A DNA stretch of 64,000 bases from Prosthecobacter sp. (GCA_019186985.1 JABARQ010000026.1:62001-126000), one strand, 5' to 3'. Shown: positions 1 to 9,441, counted from the first letter of the stretch. Made by a program: numbers and translations. The notes: a model not told the origin generated them from the letters alone.

Positions 1-1
1 G

Positions 2-814
2 GAGGGCTTCACCACCGGACATCATGCCTCGCCGCACAAGGGCTTCAGCGTTGAGTTCCGCCAGCACCGGCCCTATGTGCAGGGGGATGACATCCGGCGC
101 CTGGACTGGAAGATCTTCGGGCGTGCCGACCGGTTTTACATCCGCGAGTATGACGAGGAGACGAACCTGCGCGCCACGCTGGTGCTCGACGCCAGCGGCA
201 GCATGAACTACCGCGGCCAGAAGGGTGTTCTTAAATTTGATTATGCCAGGAAGCTCGCGGCCGCGCTGTCCTACCTGCTGATGAGCCAGCAGGACGCCGT
301 GGGTCTTGTGACCTTTGACACCAGGGTGCGGGAGTTCATCCCCAACCGCACCCGCATCACCCACCTTCACCATCTCCTGGAGACGATGATCAGGACCGAG
401 CCGGGCAGGGACACGGCGCTGGCCCCGGTGCTGGAATCCCTGGCCCAGCGGCTGAAGCGGCGCGGGCTGGTGATCCTGATCAGCGACTTCTTCGATGATC
501 CGGCGGCGATCCTGAAGGCCATCGGCGTGCTGCGCAAGCAGGGGCATGAGATCATCGCCATCCAGCTCTGGGACCGCGATGAGCTCGAGTTTCCCTTCGG
601 CCAGTGGGCGCGTTTTGAAAACCTGGAGAAGGATGACGACTTTCTGCTTCTGGACCCGGCTGCGGTGCGGCTGCGTTATCTGGAGGTCCGCCGCGGCTTC
701 GAGGAGCAGCTCAAGGAGGGCTTCCGGCGGCATCAGGTCGACTACCTGCCGCTGGCCACCGATGAGCCGCATTCCGCCGCCCTGCGCAGCTACCTGGCCT
801 TGCGCATGCGTTGA
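2..814 (+). CDS. DUF58 domain protein, 5' end outside window
   Basis: This is the C-terminal 270 residues of a DUF58 protein; the frame is open from base 2, so the start lies upstream. The family signature is visible at the beginning: KGFSVEF, then RPYVQGDDIRRLDWK. A VWA-like fold follows, with a DASGSM metal-site motif near base 190 and a later LVILISDFFDDP strand. DUF58 proteins are usually encoded next to MoxR-type AAA ATPases and VWA membrane proteins and are thought to act with them in chaperone-like assembly at the membrane; the next two genes fit that context. An internal ATG at 77 should not be taken as the start, because the conserved motif begins before it. Function beyond the family level is inference. 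Confidence 0.9.
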   Translation, partial: EGFTTGHHASPHKGFSVEFRQHRPYVQGDDIRRLDWKIFGRADRFYIREYDEETNLRATLVLDASGSMNYRGQKGVLKFDYARKLAAALSYLLMSQQDAVGLVTFDTRVREFIPNRTRITHLHHLLETMIRTEPGRDTALAPVLESLAQRLKRRGLVILISDFFDDPAAILKAIGVLRKQGHEIIAIQLWDRDELEFPFGQWARFENLEKDDDFLLLDPAAVRLRYLEVRRGFEEQLKEGFRRHQVDYLPLATDEPHSAALRSYLALRMR

Positions 815-953
815 GCCGGCCTCTGTCGCCGGAATCCACCGCGACAGCTTGAACAAACCTTCGGGTGCATTTCGTTGTTAGAAGGCCGCCTCCGGGCCGC
901 AGATCTTCCCCCCCCTCTGCGGAACGCATCCTGCATTCATTCATCCCATCCGT

Positions 954-3326
954 TTGACCACTCTCGTCATCCAGCATCCGGAGCGTCTATGGCTCGCCGT
1001 CCTCAGCCTGGTGCTGGTGGCCGCGCTGCTCTGGCGCGGGCTGCGGGGACGGTCCGTCCGGCGTGGCGCGGCGGGCCTGGCCGTGCTTTGCAAGCTGGGG
1101 GTCGCGGCACTCCTGGCCCTGCTGCTGACCGATCCCGTCTGGTCCAGGAAGCAGCCGAAGTCCGGGGAAAACGAAGTGATCCTGCTGGCGGACAACAGCG
1201 CCTCGATGAACGTGGCGGAGACACCTGGGGGGCGAACGCGCGGCGACCTGGTCCGCGAAGCCCTGGGCGGAGGCAGCGCGGGACGTCCTTCGTGGATGGA
1301 AAAGCTCGGGCTGCAGTTCCGGCTTAACCAACAGCTTGTTCATGAGAGGCTGGAGGGCGCCTCCGATTTTTCGGGGCTGGGTTTTGAGGGGAGGAAATCA
1401 GAGCTTCACCGTGCCCTGGGCACCCTGCTGAAGGGCGGCCCGGGAACGCGTACGGCGGCGGTGGTGCTGGTGACGGACGGTCTGGCCACGGATGCGGCGG
1501 CGCTGGCCGGCCAGGCGGGAAAGTCCGTGCCGGTCTTTCCGGTCATCGTGGGTGAATCCGCCCCGGCGCCAGACCTTGGAATCGTGGAGCATTCCGTGGC
1601 GCAGACCGCCTTTGAAGACACTCCGGCCACCGTCACCGCCCGCATCAGTGCGTCGGGCTGGGCCGGTCGTGAAGCCGCCGTCCTGGTGCTGGATGAGTCG
1701 GGCAAAGCCCTGGTCACCGAAAAGGTGAGGCTGGGTCGTGATGACGAAACCAGGACCGTGCGGCTGAAGCTGCCGGCGCTGAAGCCGGGCATCGGCTTTT
1801 ACCGCCTGCTGACCCTGGACGCCCGTCTTGCGGGGCTTGTGGGCAGGGAGGACTGGAAGCCGAAGTCGGGCGAGGCCGTGCTGGCGAACAATGAACGTCA
1901 CCTGGTCGTGGACCGTGGTTCGGGGCCCTACCGCGTGCTGTACCTCTCCGGTCGTCCGAACTGGGAGTACAAGTTCATGAGGCGCGCATTGGCGGCGGAC
2001 TCCGAGGTGCAGGTCCCCACGCTCATCCGCATCGCGAGGCGGGAGCCCAAGTTCGAATGGCGCGGGCGCACCGGGGAGACAAGCAACCCGTTGTTCCGCG
2101 GCTTCGGCGAGCAGGGCGCGGCCCAGCGCTATGATCAGCCGGTGCTCATTCGTCTCGGCACCAAGGACGCCCTTGAACTTGCCGACGGATTTCCGAAGTC
2201 GGCCGAACAACTCTTTGGGGAATACCGGGCGGTCATCCTGGATGACATCGAGGCGGACTTCTTCACCCAGGAGCAGATGAACCTGATCGAGCGGTTTGTG
2301 AGCGAGCGCGGGGGTGCGCTGCTGACCCTGGGCGGGCAGGAGAGCTACCAGCCCGGCGGCTATGAGCACACCCCGGTGGGGCGGATGCTGCCGCTCTATC
2401 TTGACCGTGTCACCTCGGCGCCCGCCGTTGAAAACGCACGCTTTGACCTGACCCGCGAAGGCTGGCTGGAGCCCTGGACAAGGGTTCGTTCCTCGCGCGG
2501 GGAGGACGAGGCACGGCTGGCCACGATGCCCGGCTTCTTTGCCGTCAACCAGACCTTTTCAATCAAGCCGGGGGCGAGCGTTCTGGCCACGGTCAAGGCG
2601 GGCGATGATGCGGCCTCCGCCTGGCCGGCCCTGGTGGCGCAGCGCTTCGGCGAGGGACGGGTGGTGTCGGTGACCGTCGCAGACCTGTGGCGCTGGGGGA
2701 TGCGTGATGAGCAGGCGCGGGTTGATTTTGAAAAGGCCTGGCGTCAGCTCATGCGCTGGCTGGTCGTGGACGTGCCGGACCGGCTCCAGGTTTCGACGAC
2801 GCCTGCCGGTGACCTGAGGCGGCTGGAGGTGAGGGTGCGCGACGCCTCCTTTCAGCCGCAGGATGATGCCGTCGTGAGGATCGAGGTGACCGGTCCGGAC
2901 GGTGGAAAGAGCGAGCTCTTCGCCGAACCAAGCTTGAAGGAAGCCGGGCTCTTTGAGGCGGAGCACCACGCCCGGGCCGCAGGTGCGCACCGTGCCGAGG
3001 TCCGGGTCCGGACGCTGGGGCCTGACGGCAGGTCTCAGGAGGCGGTGGAATCCCGTCAGACAGGATGGGTTCACGACCCGCAGGCGGCTGAGTTTGCCAG
3101 GCTCAGGCCCGGGGTCGAGTGGGCGGAAAACCTGGCCAACCTGACGGGTGGCAGGGTGCTGAAGCTGCAGGACCTGCCCGGGCTTCCCGAGGTTTTGAAG
3201 GACATCCGTGCGCCGGTCGAGGAGACGCTGTCGACACCGCTCTGGCACACGCCTTGGTTTTTCGGCCTGGTCCTGGCCCTGCTGGGTTCGGAATGGGCGC
3301 TGCGCCGCCGGGGAGGACTTTCATGA
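954..3326 (+). CDS. Membrane-anchored VWA / glutamine amidotransferase-like protein
   Basis: A 790-residue protein that starts with TTG at 954, the best start I can see, with no clear Shine-Dalgarno. Two hydrophobic segments lie near the N-terminus (about residues 10-28 and 40-60), followed by a VWA-like domain with the DNSASM (DxSxS) metal-site motif. The middle (about 320-480) resembles the class I amidotransferase-like region of such proteins (VLYLSGRPNWEYKF, then FVSERGGALLTLGG). A final transmembrane helix and an Arg-rich tail end the protein (WFFGLVLALLGSEWALRRR). This architecture is common beside DUF58 and MoxR genes in Planctomycetes and Verrucomicrobia. It overlaps the next gene by 4 bp (ATGA). 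Catalytic activity is unlikely or unknown; the call rests on architecture and context. Confidence 0.82.
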   Translation: MTTLVIQHPERLWLAVLSLVLVAALLWRGLRGRSVRRGAAGLAVLCKLGVAALLALLLTDPVWSRKQPKSGENEVILLADNSASMNVAETPGGRTRGDLVREALGGGSAGRPSWMEKLGLQFRLNQQLVHERLEGASDFSGLGFEGRKSELHRALGTLLKGGPGTRTAAVVLVTDGLATDAAALAGQAGKSVPVFPVIVGESAPAPDLGIVEHSVAQTAFEDTPATVTARISASGWAGREAAVLVLDESGKALVTEKVRLGRDDETRTVRLKLPALKPGIGFYRLLTLDARLAGLVGREDWKPKSGEAVLANNERHLVVDRGSGPYRVLYLSGRPNWEYKFMRRALAADSEVQVPTLIRIARREPKFEWRGRTGETSNPLFRGFGEQGAAQRYDQPVLIRLGTKDALELADGFPKSAEQLFGEYRAVILDDIEADFFTQEQMNLIERFVSERGGALLTLGGQESYQPGGYEHTPVGRMLPLYLDRVTSAPAVENARFDLTREGWLEPWTRVRSSRGEDEARLATMPGFFAVNQTFSIKPGASVLATVKAGDDAASAWPALVAQRFGEGRVVSVTVADLWRWGMRDEQARVDFEKAWRQLMRWLVVDVPDRLQVSTTPAGDLRRLEVRVRDASFQPQDDAVVRIEVTGPDGGKSELFAEPSLKEAGLFEAEHHARAAGAHRAEVRVRTLGPDGRSQEAVESRQTGWVHDPQAAEFARLRPGVEWAENLANLTGGRVLKLQDLPGLPEVLKDIRAPVEETLSTPLWHTPWFFGLVLALLGSEWALRRRGGLS

Positions 3327-4255
3327 AGCATTGTTGGTTCATCCTTTCCCTGCTTGCATGGCTCCTGGTGACGGGCGCAGGTGCGCTGGCTGCGCGTGAC
3401 GTGGAGGTGCTGGTCGTCTCCGGCGCATCGGGGGAGGCGCAGTATGAAAAGCTGTTCGCGGAGCAGAGGGACGCCTGGAAGTCCGCCTGTGAGCGGGCCG
3501 GGGCGGCCTTCACGGCCCTGGGCGGAGGCGACCGGGACGCCGTGCTGCTGGAGGAGGCCTTGAAGAAGGCGGCGGCAAAATCCGAGGGGCAGTTCTGGCT
3601 GGTGCTTGTCGGCCATGGCACCTTTGACGGACGCGAGGCAAAGTTCAACCTGCGCGGGCCGGATGTGACGGCGAAGCAGCTCGCCCTGTGGTGCGCGCCG
3701 GTCCGGCGTGAGATGGTCGTGGTTCACGGAGGCTCGGCCAGCGCGGCCTTCCTCACCGCCCTGGCGGGCAGGAACCGGATCCTGGTCAGCGCCACCCAAA
3801 GTGCGGATGAAATCTACTTCACGCGCTTCGGCGGCCACTTTGCCGAAGCCATCGCCGGCGACCTGCGGGCGGACCTTGACCAGGACCGGCAGGTGTCGGT
3901 GCTGGAGGCCTTCCGTCATGCGAGCCGTCAGGCGGCGGAGTTTTATGAAAAGGAGGAGCGCATCGCCACCGAACATGCGCTGCTGGAGGACAATGGGGAC
4001 GGCGTGGGGACGCGTGCCGAGGTGTTCACCACCCGTCCGAAGGAGGCGAAGGACGGGGCGCGTGCCGCGCAGGTGGCGCTGGTGCTCAGCGAGGAGGAGA
4101 GGCGCCTGACCGATGCTCAGCGGCTGAAACGCGATGAACTGGAAAGGAAGCTGGAGGCCTTGAAGGGCAGGCGGGGCGAGATGGCGGAGGATGCCTATTA
4201 CCGGGAGATGGAGGTCCTGCTGCGTGAACTGGCACAAGTGTATGGAGATTCGTGA
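3323..4255 (+). CDS. Secreted caspase-like (C13-type) protein, probably inactive
   Basis: I chose the ATG at 3323 because it overlaps the upstream stop codon (ATGA) and gives a clean signal peptide (MKHCWFILSLLAWLLVTGAGALA). The mature part has a caspase/C13-like pattern: a strand ending in LVLVGHGTFDG, where the catalytic His would sit, then VVVHGGSASAAFL, where the catalytic Cys would be expected but Gly/Ser is found. It continues with SATQSADE, a DQDRQVSVLEAF segment and a charged C-terminal coiled coil rich in Glu, Arg and Leu (about residues 245-305). It is the third gene of the DUF58/VWA cluster. The caspase-like fold is an inference from the pattern; if correct, the missing Cys argues for a pseudoenzyme. 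Confidence 0.72.
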   Translation: MKHCWFILSLLAWLLVTGAGALAARDVEVLVVSGASGEAQYEKLFAEQRDAWKSACERAGAAFTALGGGDRDAVLLEEALKKAAAKSEGQFWLVLVGHGTFDGREAKFNLRGPDVTAKQLALWCAPVRREMVVVHGGSASAAFLTALAGRNRILVSATQSADEIYFTRFGGHFAEAIAGDLRADLDQDRQVSVLEAFRHASRQAAEFYEKEERIATEHALLEDNGDGVGTRAEVFTTRPKEAKDGARAAQVALVLSEEERRLTDAQRLKRDELERKLEALKGRRGEMAEDAYYREMEVLLRELAQVYGDS

Positions 4256-4304
4256 TGGCAGGAAAGGTCTGGCGTCGTAGTCTCGCCCTTCCTTTTTCCC
4301 AATC

Positions 4305-5078
4305 ATGTTCTCGCTCTCCTCCAAGACCGTCGTCATCACCGGAGCAGGCTCCGGCATCGGCCAGGCCATCGCTGTGTTGTTCGCCCGCCAGGGCGCGCAT
4401 GTCGAGGTGCTGGACCTGAAGCTCGAATCCGCCCAGGGCACGGTGGACCTGATCACGGCCGCCGGCGGCAGCGCCCGCGCGGGGGCGGTGGATGTTGGAG
4501 ACCAGGCCGCCGTGAAGGCGGTGTTTTCAGACATCAAGGCGAGGCTGCCCAGGCTGGACATCCTGGTCAACAACGCCGGCATCGCGCACATCGGCACGGT
4601 GCTGACGACGCAGGAGGCGGACATGGACCGGCTCTACCAGGTGAACATCAAGGGCGTCTACAACTGCGCCCAGTCGGCGGTGGAGATCATGGCGGCGCAG
4701 GGCGGCGGCGTTGTGCTGAACATGTGCAGCATCGCCGCGCAGATGGGCCTGTCCGACCGTTTTGCCTACTCGATGACCAAGGGGGCGGTGCTGATGATGA
4801 CCTATTCGATCGCCAAGGACTTCATCAAGCAGGGCGTGCGCTGCAACTGCATCTGCCCGGCCCGCGTGCACACACCGTTTGTTGACGGCTACCTGGCGGC
4901 GACCTACCCGGGCCGCGAACAAGAAATGTTTCAAAAGCTCAGCGAAGCCCAGCCGATCGGCCGCATGGCCAAGCCGGACGAGATCGCCGCGCTGGCGCTT
5001 TACCTGTGCAGCGACGAGGCCTCGTTCGTGACCGGCAGCTCCTACCCGATTGACGGCGGTGCGGTGAACCTGCGCTGA
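4305..5078 (+). CDS. SDR family NAD(P)-dependent oxidoreductase
   Basis: A classical short-chain dehydrogenase/reductase of 257 residues, the usual length. The cofactor motif TGAGSGIG is at residues 12-19, NNAG at 89-92, a catalytic Ser near 142 (CSIAAQ), and the YSMTK catalytic Tyr155/Lys159. The acidic residue at the end of strand 2 (VEVLDLK) suggests NAD rather than NADP. The C-terminus ends with the family pattern VTGSSYPIDGGAVNLR. The substrate cannot be read from sequence; close SDR groups act on sugars, hydroxy acids or fatty-acyl intermediates. It lies about 50 bp after the caspase-like gene and converges with the next leftward gene. Confidence 0.93.
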   Translation: MFSLSSKTVVITGAGSGIGQAIAVLFARQGAHVEVLDLKLESAQGTVDLITAAGGSARAGAVDVGDQAAVKAVFSDIKARLPRLDILVNNAGIAHIGTVLTTQEADMDRLYQVNIKGVYNCAQSAVEIMAAQGGGVVLNMCSIAAQMGLSDRFAYSMTKGAVLMMTYSIAKDFIKQGVRCNCICPARVHTPFVDGYLAATYPGREQEMFQKLSEAQPIGRMAKPDEIAALALYLCSDEASFVTGSSYPIDGGAVNLR

Positions 5079-5088
5079 AGCCCGTGCT

Positions 5089-5493
5089 TCAGCGTGCCTG
5101 CGGCAGCGGGGAGGGAATCAGCATCATCCCCAGGGTCAGCAGGCCCAGGAGCACGCAGGCGGCCAGGAACCAGACCACCCAGGCGGGGCGGTAGCGGTGC
5201 TTCACAAAGGCGACCAGGATCATGGCGACTCCGATGAAGCTGATGAGGGTGCCGATCATGCTGCTGGCCATCGCGGCGTGCATCGCCTGGTTGAGGGTTT
5301 CGGCCCAGCGGGTGACCAGCTCCAGGCTGGGCATGCCGCCTGTGGCGGCTTCGGAGTAGAACTTCCGGATCAGCGGCCACACCTGGCGGACGGTTTCACC
5401 GATTCCAATCAGGGGGGCGAGCTGAAGCCACAGGCCGATGCGGGCAAGGCGGGCGCCCGGCGGGGAGGGAAGGGGCGGCGGCTGGTCGGGCAT
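5089..5493 (-). CDS. Small multi-pass membrane protein, unknown function
   Basis: A 134-residue protein beginning with a Pro-rich cytosolic tail (MPDQPPPLPSPP). It has about three hydrophobic segments: IGLWLQLAPLIGIGE, MIGTLISFIGVAMILVAF, and VVWFLAACVLLGLLTLGMML. I do not recognise the family. It is convergent with the SDR gene and 86 bp downstream of the Gfo/Idh gene, but a strong terminator hairpin at 5523-5552 separates it from that gene, so it probably has its own promoter. Base composition matches its neighbours. Confidence 0.75.
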   Translation of the reverse strand: MPDQPPPLPSPPGARLARIGLWLQLAPLIGIGETVRQVWPLIRKFYSEAATGGMPSLELVTRWAETLNQAMHAAMASSMIGTLISFIGVAMILVAFVKHRYRPAWVVWFLAACVLLGLLTLGMMLIPSPLPQAR

Positions 5494-5522
5494 GGGGTGG
5501 ATGTTATATCAAGACAGGCCAG

Positions 5523-5552
5523 AAGCAAAAGAGCACCGGCAAACCGGTGCTC
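5523..5552 (-). terminator. Rho-independent terminator after the Gfo/Idh gene
   Basis: Read on the minus strand there is a perfect 9-bp stem (GAGCACCGG / CCGGTGCTC) with a TTTG loop at 5531-5552, followed at once by TTTTGCTT. It lies 28 bp past the stop of the leftward oxidoreductase gene, the right place for an intrinsic terminator. Confidence 0.85.
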
Positions 5553-5579
5553 CTTGCATGAGTGGCGGGCGAGGAAGGC

Positions 5580-6743
5580 TCAGACGTCGAGCTTGGTCCA
5601 GGCGGCGTTTTTCTTCGAGGAGGCGACGACCGCCTCGATGAAGGCCATGCCGCGGACGCCGTCCTCGATCTTCGGGAAGTCGTTGGCGGGGTCGTCCTTG
5701 GCCAGCTTCACCTTGCCGATGCGGGCGCGGATGGCGCTGGCGAAGTTCTTGTAGATGTTGGCGAAGGCCTCGAGGTAGCCTTCCGGGTGGGCGGGAGGCG
5801 TGCGCGTGGCGGCGGCGGCGTTTTTGCCCAGGTAGCCGTTGGCGGTGCGGTAGACCTGCATCGGCTGGTCGAGCCATTTGACCAGCATCGTGTTCGGCTC
5901 CTTCTGGTGCCATTCGATGCCGCCCAGCTCGCCATAGACGCGGATGTTGAGGTTGTTCTCCTCGCCGACGCTGATCTGGGAGCTGTGCAGGACGCCCTTG
6001 GCACCGTTGGAGAAGCGCAGGAGCACGTTGACGTCGTCGTCGAGCTTGCGGCCCTTCACGAAGGAGGTGATGTCGGCGGCGAGCTCCTTGATCTTCAGGC
6101 CGGTGATGTATTCGGCCAGGTTTTCAGCATGCGTGCCGATGTCGCCCACGCAGCCGCCGGCGCCGCTCTTCTTGGGGTCGGTGCGCCAGGAGGCCTGCTT
6201 CTGGCCGCTTTCCTCAAGGCGCGTGGCCAGCCAGCCCTGCGGATACTCGACGACGACCTTGCGGATCTTGCCGAGCTTGCCGTCCTTGATCATGTCGCGC
6301 GCCTGCTTCACCAGCGGGTAGCCGGTGTAGTTGTGGGTGAGGCCGTAAAGCAGGCCGCTCTTCTTGACGATGGCGGCCAGCTCCTTGGACTCCTTGAGGT
6401 TGAAGGTGGCGGGCTTGTCGCTCAGCACATGGAAGCCGTGCTCAAGGGCCATCTTCGCCGGCGGGAAGTGCATGTGGTTCGGCGTGACGATGGCGATGAA
6501 GTCCATGCGTTCGTCGGCGGGCAGGGCGGCCTCGGCCTTGATCATCTCCTCGTAGCTGCCGTAGCAGCGGTTGGCAGGAAGGAAGAAGTCGGCACCGCTG
6601 GCCCTGGACTTCTCGGGATCCGAGGAAAAGGCTCCGCAGACGAGTTCGATCTGCTGGTCCATCGCGGCGGCGATGCGATGCACGGCGCCGATGAAGGCTC
6701 CGCGTCCGCCGCCGACCATGCCATAACGAATTTTTCGGCTCAT
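5580..6743 (-). CDS. Gfo/Idh/MocA family oxidoreductase
   Basis: A 387-residue NAD(P)-dependent sugar or inositol dehydrogenase-like enzyme. The start at 6743 puts the Rossmann motif (YGMVGGGRGAFIG) right at the N-terminus; an in-frame start further upstream would add an unconserved tail. The DKP motif (HVLSDKPAT) replaces the usual EKP and carries the expected Lys. The C-terminal alpha/beta domain includes GAGGCVGDIGTHAENL, with the conserved Asp and His of the active site, and ends with a region typical of the C-terminal domain. Verrucomicrobia carry many copies of this family, generally for sugar or polyol catabolism; the substrate is unknown. A terminator follows it. Confidence 0.93.
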   Translation of the reverse strand: MSRKIRYGMVGGGRGAFIGAVHRIAAAMDQQIELVCGAFSSDPEKSRASGADFFLPANRCYGSYEEMIKAEAALPADERMDFIAIVTPNHMHFPPAKMALEHGFHVLSDKPATFNLKESKELAAIVKKSGLLYGLTHNYTGYPLVKQARDMIKDGKLGKIRKVVVEYPQGWLATRLEESGQKQASWRTDPKKSGAGGCVGDIGTHAENLAEYITGLKIKELAADITSFVKGRKLDDDVNVLLRFSNGAKGVLHSSQISVGEENNLNIRVYGELGGIEWHQKEPNTMLVKWLDQPMQVYRTANGYLGKNAAAATRTPPAHPEGYLEAFANIYKNFASAIRARIGKVKLAKDDPANDFPKIEDGVRGMAFIEAVVASSKKNAAWTKLDV

Positions 6744-6802
6744 GACGTTGGGTTGTGTGAGTGGGTTGGAGAGGGAAGGGGCGGCGCGGCGGCCATGCCG
6801 GA

Positions 6803-7969
6803 TCAATGCTGCGAGCAGAACTCCTCGAAGCGGTCCATGCCGGCGTTGATCACGTCGAGGCCGGTGGCGTAGCTGAAGCGAAGGGTGTATTCGCTGCCGA
6901 AGGCGACGCCGGGGACGGCGGCCACGCGCGCCTTGCTGAGCAGCTTCTCGCAGAAGTTCACGGACTTGATGCCGATGGGCTCGATGTCCACGAGGAAGTA
7001 GAAGGCTCCGAGGGGCTCGACGACACGCACGTTCTTGATGGCCTGGAGGCGGCTCAGCATGTACTGGCGGCGGACGTCGAACTCATCGCGCATGTCAGCC
7101 ACGATCTGCTGGTCGCCGGTGAGGGCGGCGAGGGCGCCGTACTGGGCGAAGGTGGTGACGTTGCTGGTGGTGTGGCTCTGGATCGTGTCGATGGCGTCGG
7201 CGATCTTCTTGGGGGCGGCGGTGTAGCCGAGGCGCCAGCCGGTCATGGCGTAGGCCTTGGAGAAGCCGTTGATGGTGATGGTGTGGTCGAAGATGTCCTT
7301 GCTGATGCTGGCGATCGAGACGTGCTTCTGGCCGGCGTAGACGAGCTTCTCGTAGATTTCGTCGGAGAGGATGAGGATGTCCTCGGAGGCGGCGATCTCA
7401 CCGATGGCCTGGAGCTCCTCCTTGGAATAGACGGAGCCGGTGGGGTTGCCGGGGCTGTTGATGATCACCATCTTGGTCATCGGGGACATGGCGTCCTCGA
7501 ACTCCTCAGGGGTCATCTTCCAGCCGTTTTCGCGCTTGGTTTCGACGATGACGGGGATGCCGCCGACGATCTTCACCATTTCAGGATAGCTGGTCCAGTA
7601 AGGGGCGGGGATGATCACTTCATCACCTGGGTTCACGACGGCGGCGATGGCGTTGTAGCAGCTGTGCTTGGCGCCGCAGTTGACGCTGATCATCGAGGGG
7701 TCGTACTGCAGGCCGTTGTCCACGAGGAGCTTGGCGGCGATGGCTTCGCGAAGCTCAAGAAGGCCGTTGCTTTCGGTGTAGCGTGTCTTGCCGCCCTGCA
7801 GGGCCTCGATGGCGGCGAGGGTGATGTGGTCGGGGGTGTTGAAATCCGGTTCGCCGGCTCCGAAGCTCAGCACGTCGATGCCCTGCTTCTTGAGTGCCTT
7901 GGCCTGGCTGGTGATGGCAAGGGTCATGGAAGGGGCGAGTTCGGCGATGTTTTTGGCGATGAAGTCCAT
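6803..7969 (-). CDS. Class I/II pyridoxal-phosphate aminotransferase (aspartate aminotransferase type)
   Basis: A 388-residue fold-type I aminotransferase. The start at 7969 gives the family N-terminus (LAPSMTLAITSQAKALKKQG, then FGAGEPDFNTP). PLP-site motifs are present: NSPGNPTG near residues 171-178, LSDEIYE near 201-207, the Schiff-base lysine K238 in GFSKAYAMTGWR, and the C-terminal Arg in LRFSYAT. These match prokaryotic aspartate/prephenate aminotransferases, which exchange amino groups between aspartate or an aromatic precursor and 2-oxoglutarate. It lies 59 bp upstream of the Gfo/Idh gene on the same strand and may be co-transcribed with it. Exact substrate is not determined. Confidence 0.93.
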   Translation of the reverse strand: MDFIAKNIAELAPSMTLAITSQAKALKKQGIDVLSFGAGEPDFNTPDHITLAAIEALQGGKTRYTESNGLLELREAIAAKLLVDNGLQYDPSMISVNCGAKHSCYNAIAAVVNPGDEVIIPAPYWTSYPEMVKIVGGIPVIVETKRENGWKMTPEEFEDAMSPMTKMVIINSPGNPTGSVYSKEELQAIGEIAASEDILILSDEIYEKLVYAGQKHVSIASISKDIFDHTITINGFSKAYAMTGWRLGYTAAPKKIADAIDTIQSHTTSNVTTFAQYGALAALTGDQQIVADMRDEFDVRRQYMLSRLQAIKNVRVVEPLGAFYFLVDIEPIGIKSVNFCEKLLSKARVAAVPGVAFGSEYTLRFSYATGLDVINAGMDRFEEFCSQH

Positions 7970-8145
7970 AGGAGGGTTGAAAGGTGCTGGCTGGGTGAAC
8001 AAACTCCGGGCTGCCCCGGAAAGGGCAGGTAAAAAGGAGCGGGTGGAGGCTTTGTCAACGCCGGGGGAGGTCCCTGTTGCCGCCATTCAGGAAAAGCCCG
8101 GGCGTGCCAGGGCGGTTCATGCGTCCTTTCCCCGGAAATTGAGCT

Positions 8146-9441
8146 TCATGCATCCGCTTCCGGGCTGCCTGAAGCCATCTTGAAGCTTTTCTGGTTGGGC
8201 CGGACGAGCAGCATCAGGACTCCGCACACGATCATTCCCGCCGCAGCGGCCTGGAACAGGGTGTCAACGCCGATCCGGGCGTCGCGAAGGGCTCCGCCGG
8301 CATACACGGTCAAGCCGCCGACCAGGCAGGAAAAAAGGTTCAGCACGCCGTAGCCGGTCGCCCGGTAGCGGCCGTCCGCCACCTGGCAGAGGATGGGCAT
8401 GAGGTTGGCGTCGGAGAAGGAGCGTGTCAGGCCGTAGATGGAAAGCCCGGCGATGGCGAAGGCGAGCATGCTGGTCCTGGCCAGCAGCAGGATGGCGGGC
8501 GCGGCGATGAACAGGCCGATGGCGGGCACCAGGATGCGGGCGCGGTCATGGGTCCGGCTCCAACGGTCCGCCCAGAACCCGCCGACAAGCTTCCCGGTCA
8601 GCATCGCCGCGGCAAGATAGCTGGTGGCGGAGATGCCCGCCTGGCCCTGGTCGAGCTGGAACTGTTCCTTGAAATACGTCGGCATCCAGCCGGCCACGGC
8701 CCATCCCGCGAGCGCCAGCAGGCCCCAGAAGACGAGCAGAAGCCAGAACGATCCGCTGGAGAAAAGGCTGCGCAGCGCATCACCCAGACGCGGCGGCTCG
8801 GCGGCGGCAGGGTGGCCATCTTGCTCCGCAGGATGAGCCTCGGGTTCGCGCATGGCGAGAGGGCCGCTTTGATCTGCCGGATCACGCAGCACAAACCAAA
8901 GCACCACGGCATAGGCGACGCCCAGCCATCCGAAGACATCGAAGGCGAAGCGCCAGCCCTGCTTCTCCGCCAGCCAACCTCCGATGCCGGCGAGCCCGGT
9001 GCCGACGCTCAATCCTGTCATGTGGATGCCCGTGGCGAGGGAACGTGTGTCGCCCCGATGATAATCGGCGATCAAGGCCAGCGCCGCAGGCAGATAGGCG
9101 GCTTCGCTCAGACCCATGAGCGCACGCACGACGAGGAGTTCCTCGAAATTCCGCGCATGTCCCGTGAGCCAGGTCAGCAGGGACCAGATGAGCAGGCTCA
9201 GCACGATGAGCCGGCTGCGGTTGAACCGGTCCGCCAGGAATCCGGCCAGCGGGCTTAGCAAACCATACACCCACAGGAAGACCGAGGTCAGCAGGCCGAA
9301 CTGCGCATCCGTCATGGGCACCGCCTGCGTGAGCGAGTCACGCATGGTGGTGATCATGATGCGGTCCAGGTAGTTCAGCGCCGCGACCACCCAGAGCACG
9401 CCGACAATGAGCCAGGCGCGGGGAAGGCGGTCCGCGGTCAT
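8146..9441 (-). CDS. MFS transporter, anion:cation symporter-like
   Basis: A 431-residue, 12-helix major facilitator. The N-terminus (ALNYLDRIMITTM) and the loop 2-3 motif (GFLADRFNRSRLI) are typical of the sugar-acid/organic-anion symporter branch, and the second half repeats the motif less well (GKLVGGFWADRWSRTHDRAR). The start codon overlaps the stop of the upstream sialidase-like gene by 4 bp (ATGA), so the two are almost certainly translated as a pair. That suggests import of a sugar acid or sialic-acid-like product, but the substrate is an inference from the neighbour. Confidence 0.9.
   Translation of the reverse strand: MTADRLPRAWLIVGVLWVVAALNYLDRIMITTMRDSLTQAVPMTDAQFGLLTSVFLWVYGLLSPLAGFLADRFNRSRLIVLSLLIWSLLTWLTGHARNFEELLVVRALMGLSEAAYLPAALALIADYHRGDTRSLATGIHMTGLSVGTGLAGIGGWLAEKQGWRFAFDVFGWLGVAYAVVLWFVLRDPADQSGPLAMREPEAHPAEQDGHPAAAEPPRLGDALRSLFSSGSFWLLLVFWGLLALAGWAVAGWMPTYFKEQFQLDQGQAGISATSYLAAAMLTGKLVGGFWADRWSRTHDRARILVPAIGLFIAAPAILLLARTSMLAFAIAGLSIYGLTRSFSDANLMPILCQVADGRYRATGYGVLNLFSCLVGGLTVYAGGALRDARIGVDTLFQAAAAGMIVCGVLMLLVRPNQKSFKMASGSPEADA

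Noticed and set aside
5562-8032. Two long plus-strand ORFs (436 and 423 aa) opposite the Gfo/Idh and aminotransferase genes.
   Set aside because: Both are Val/Asp/Gly/Leu-rich antisense shadows of genes with complete catalytic motifs on the minus strand.
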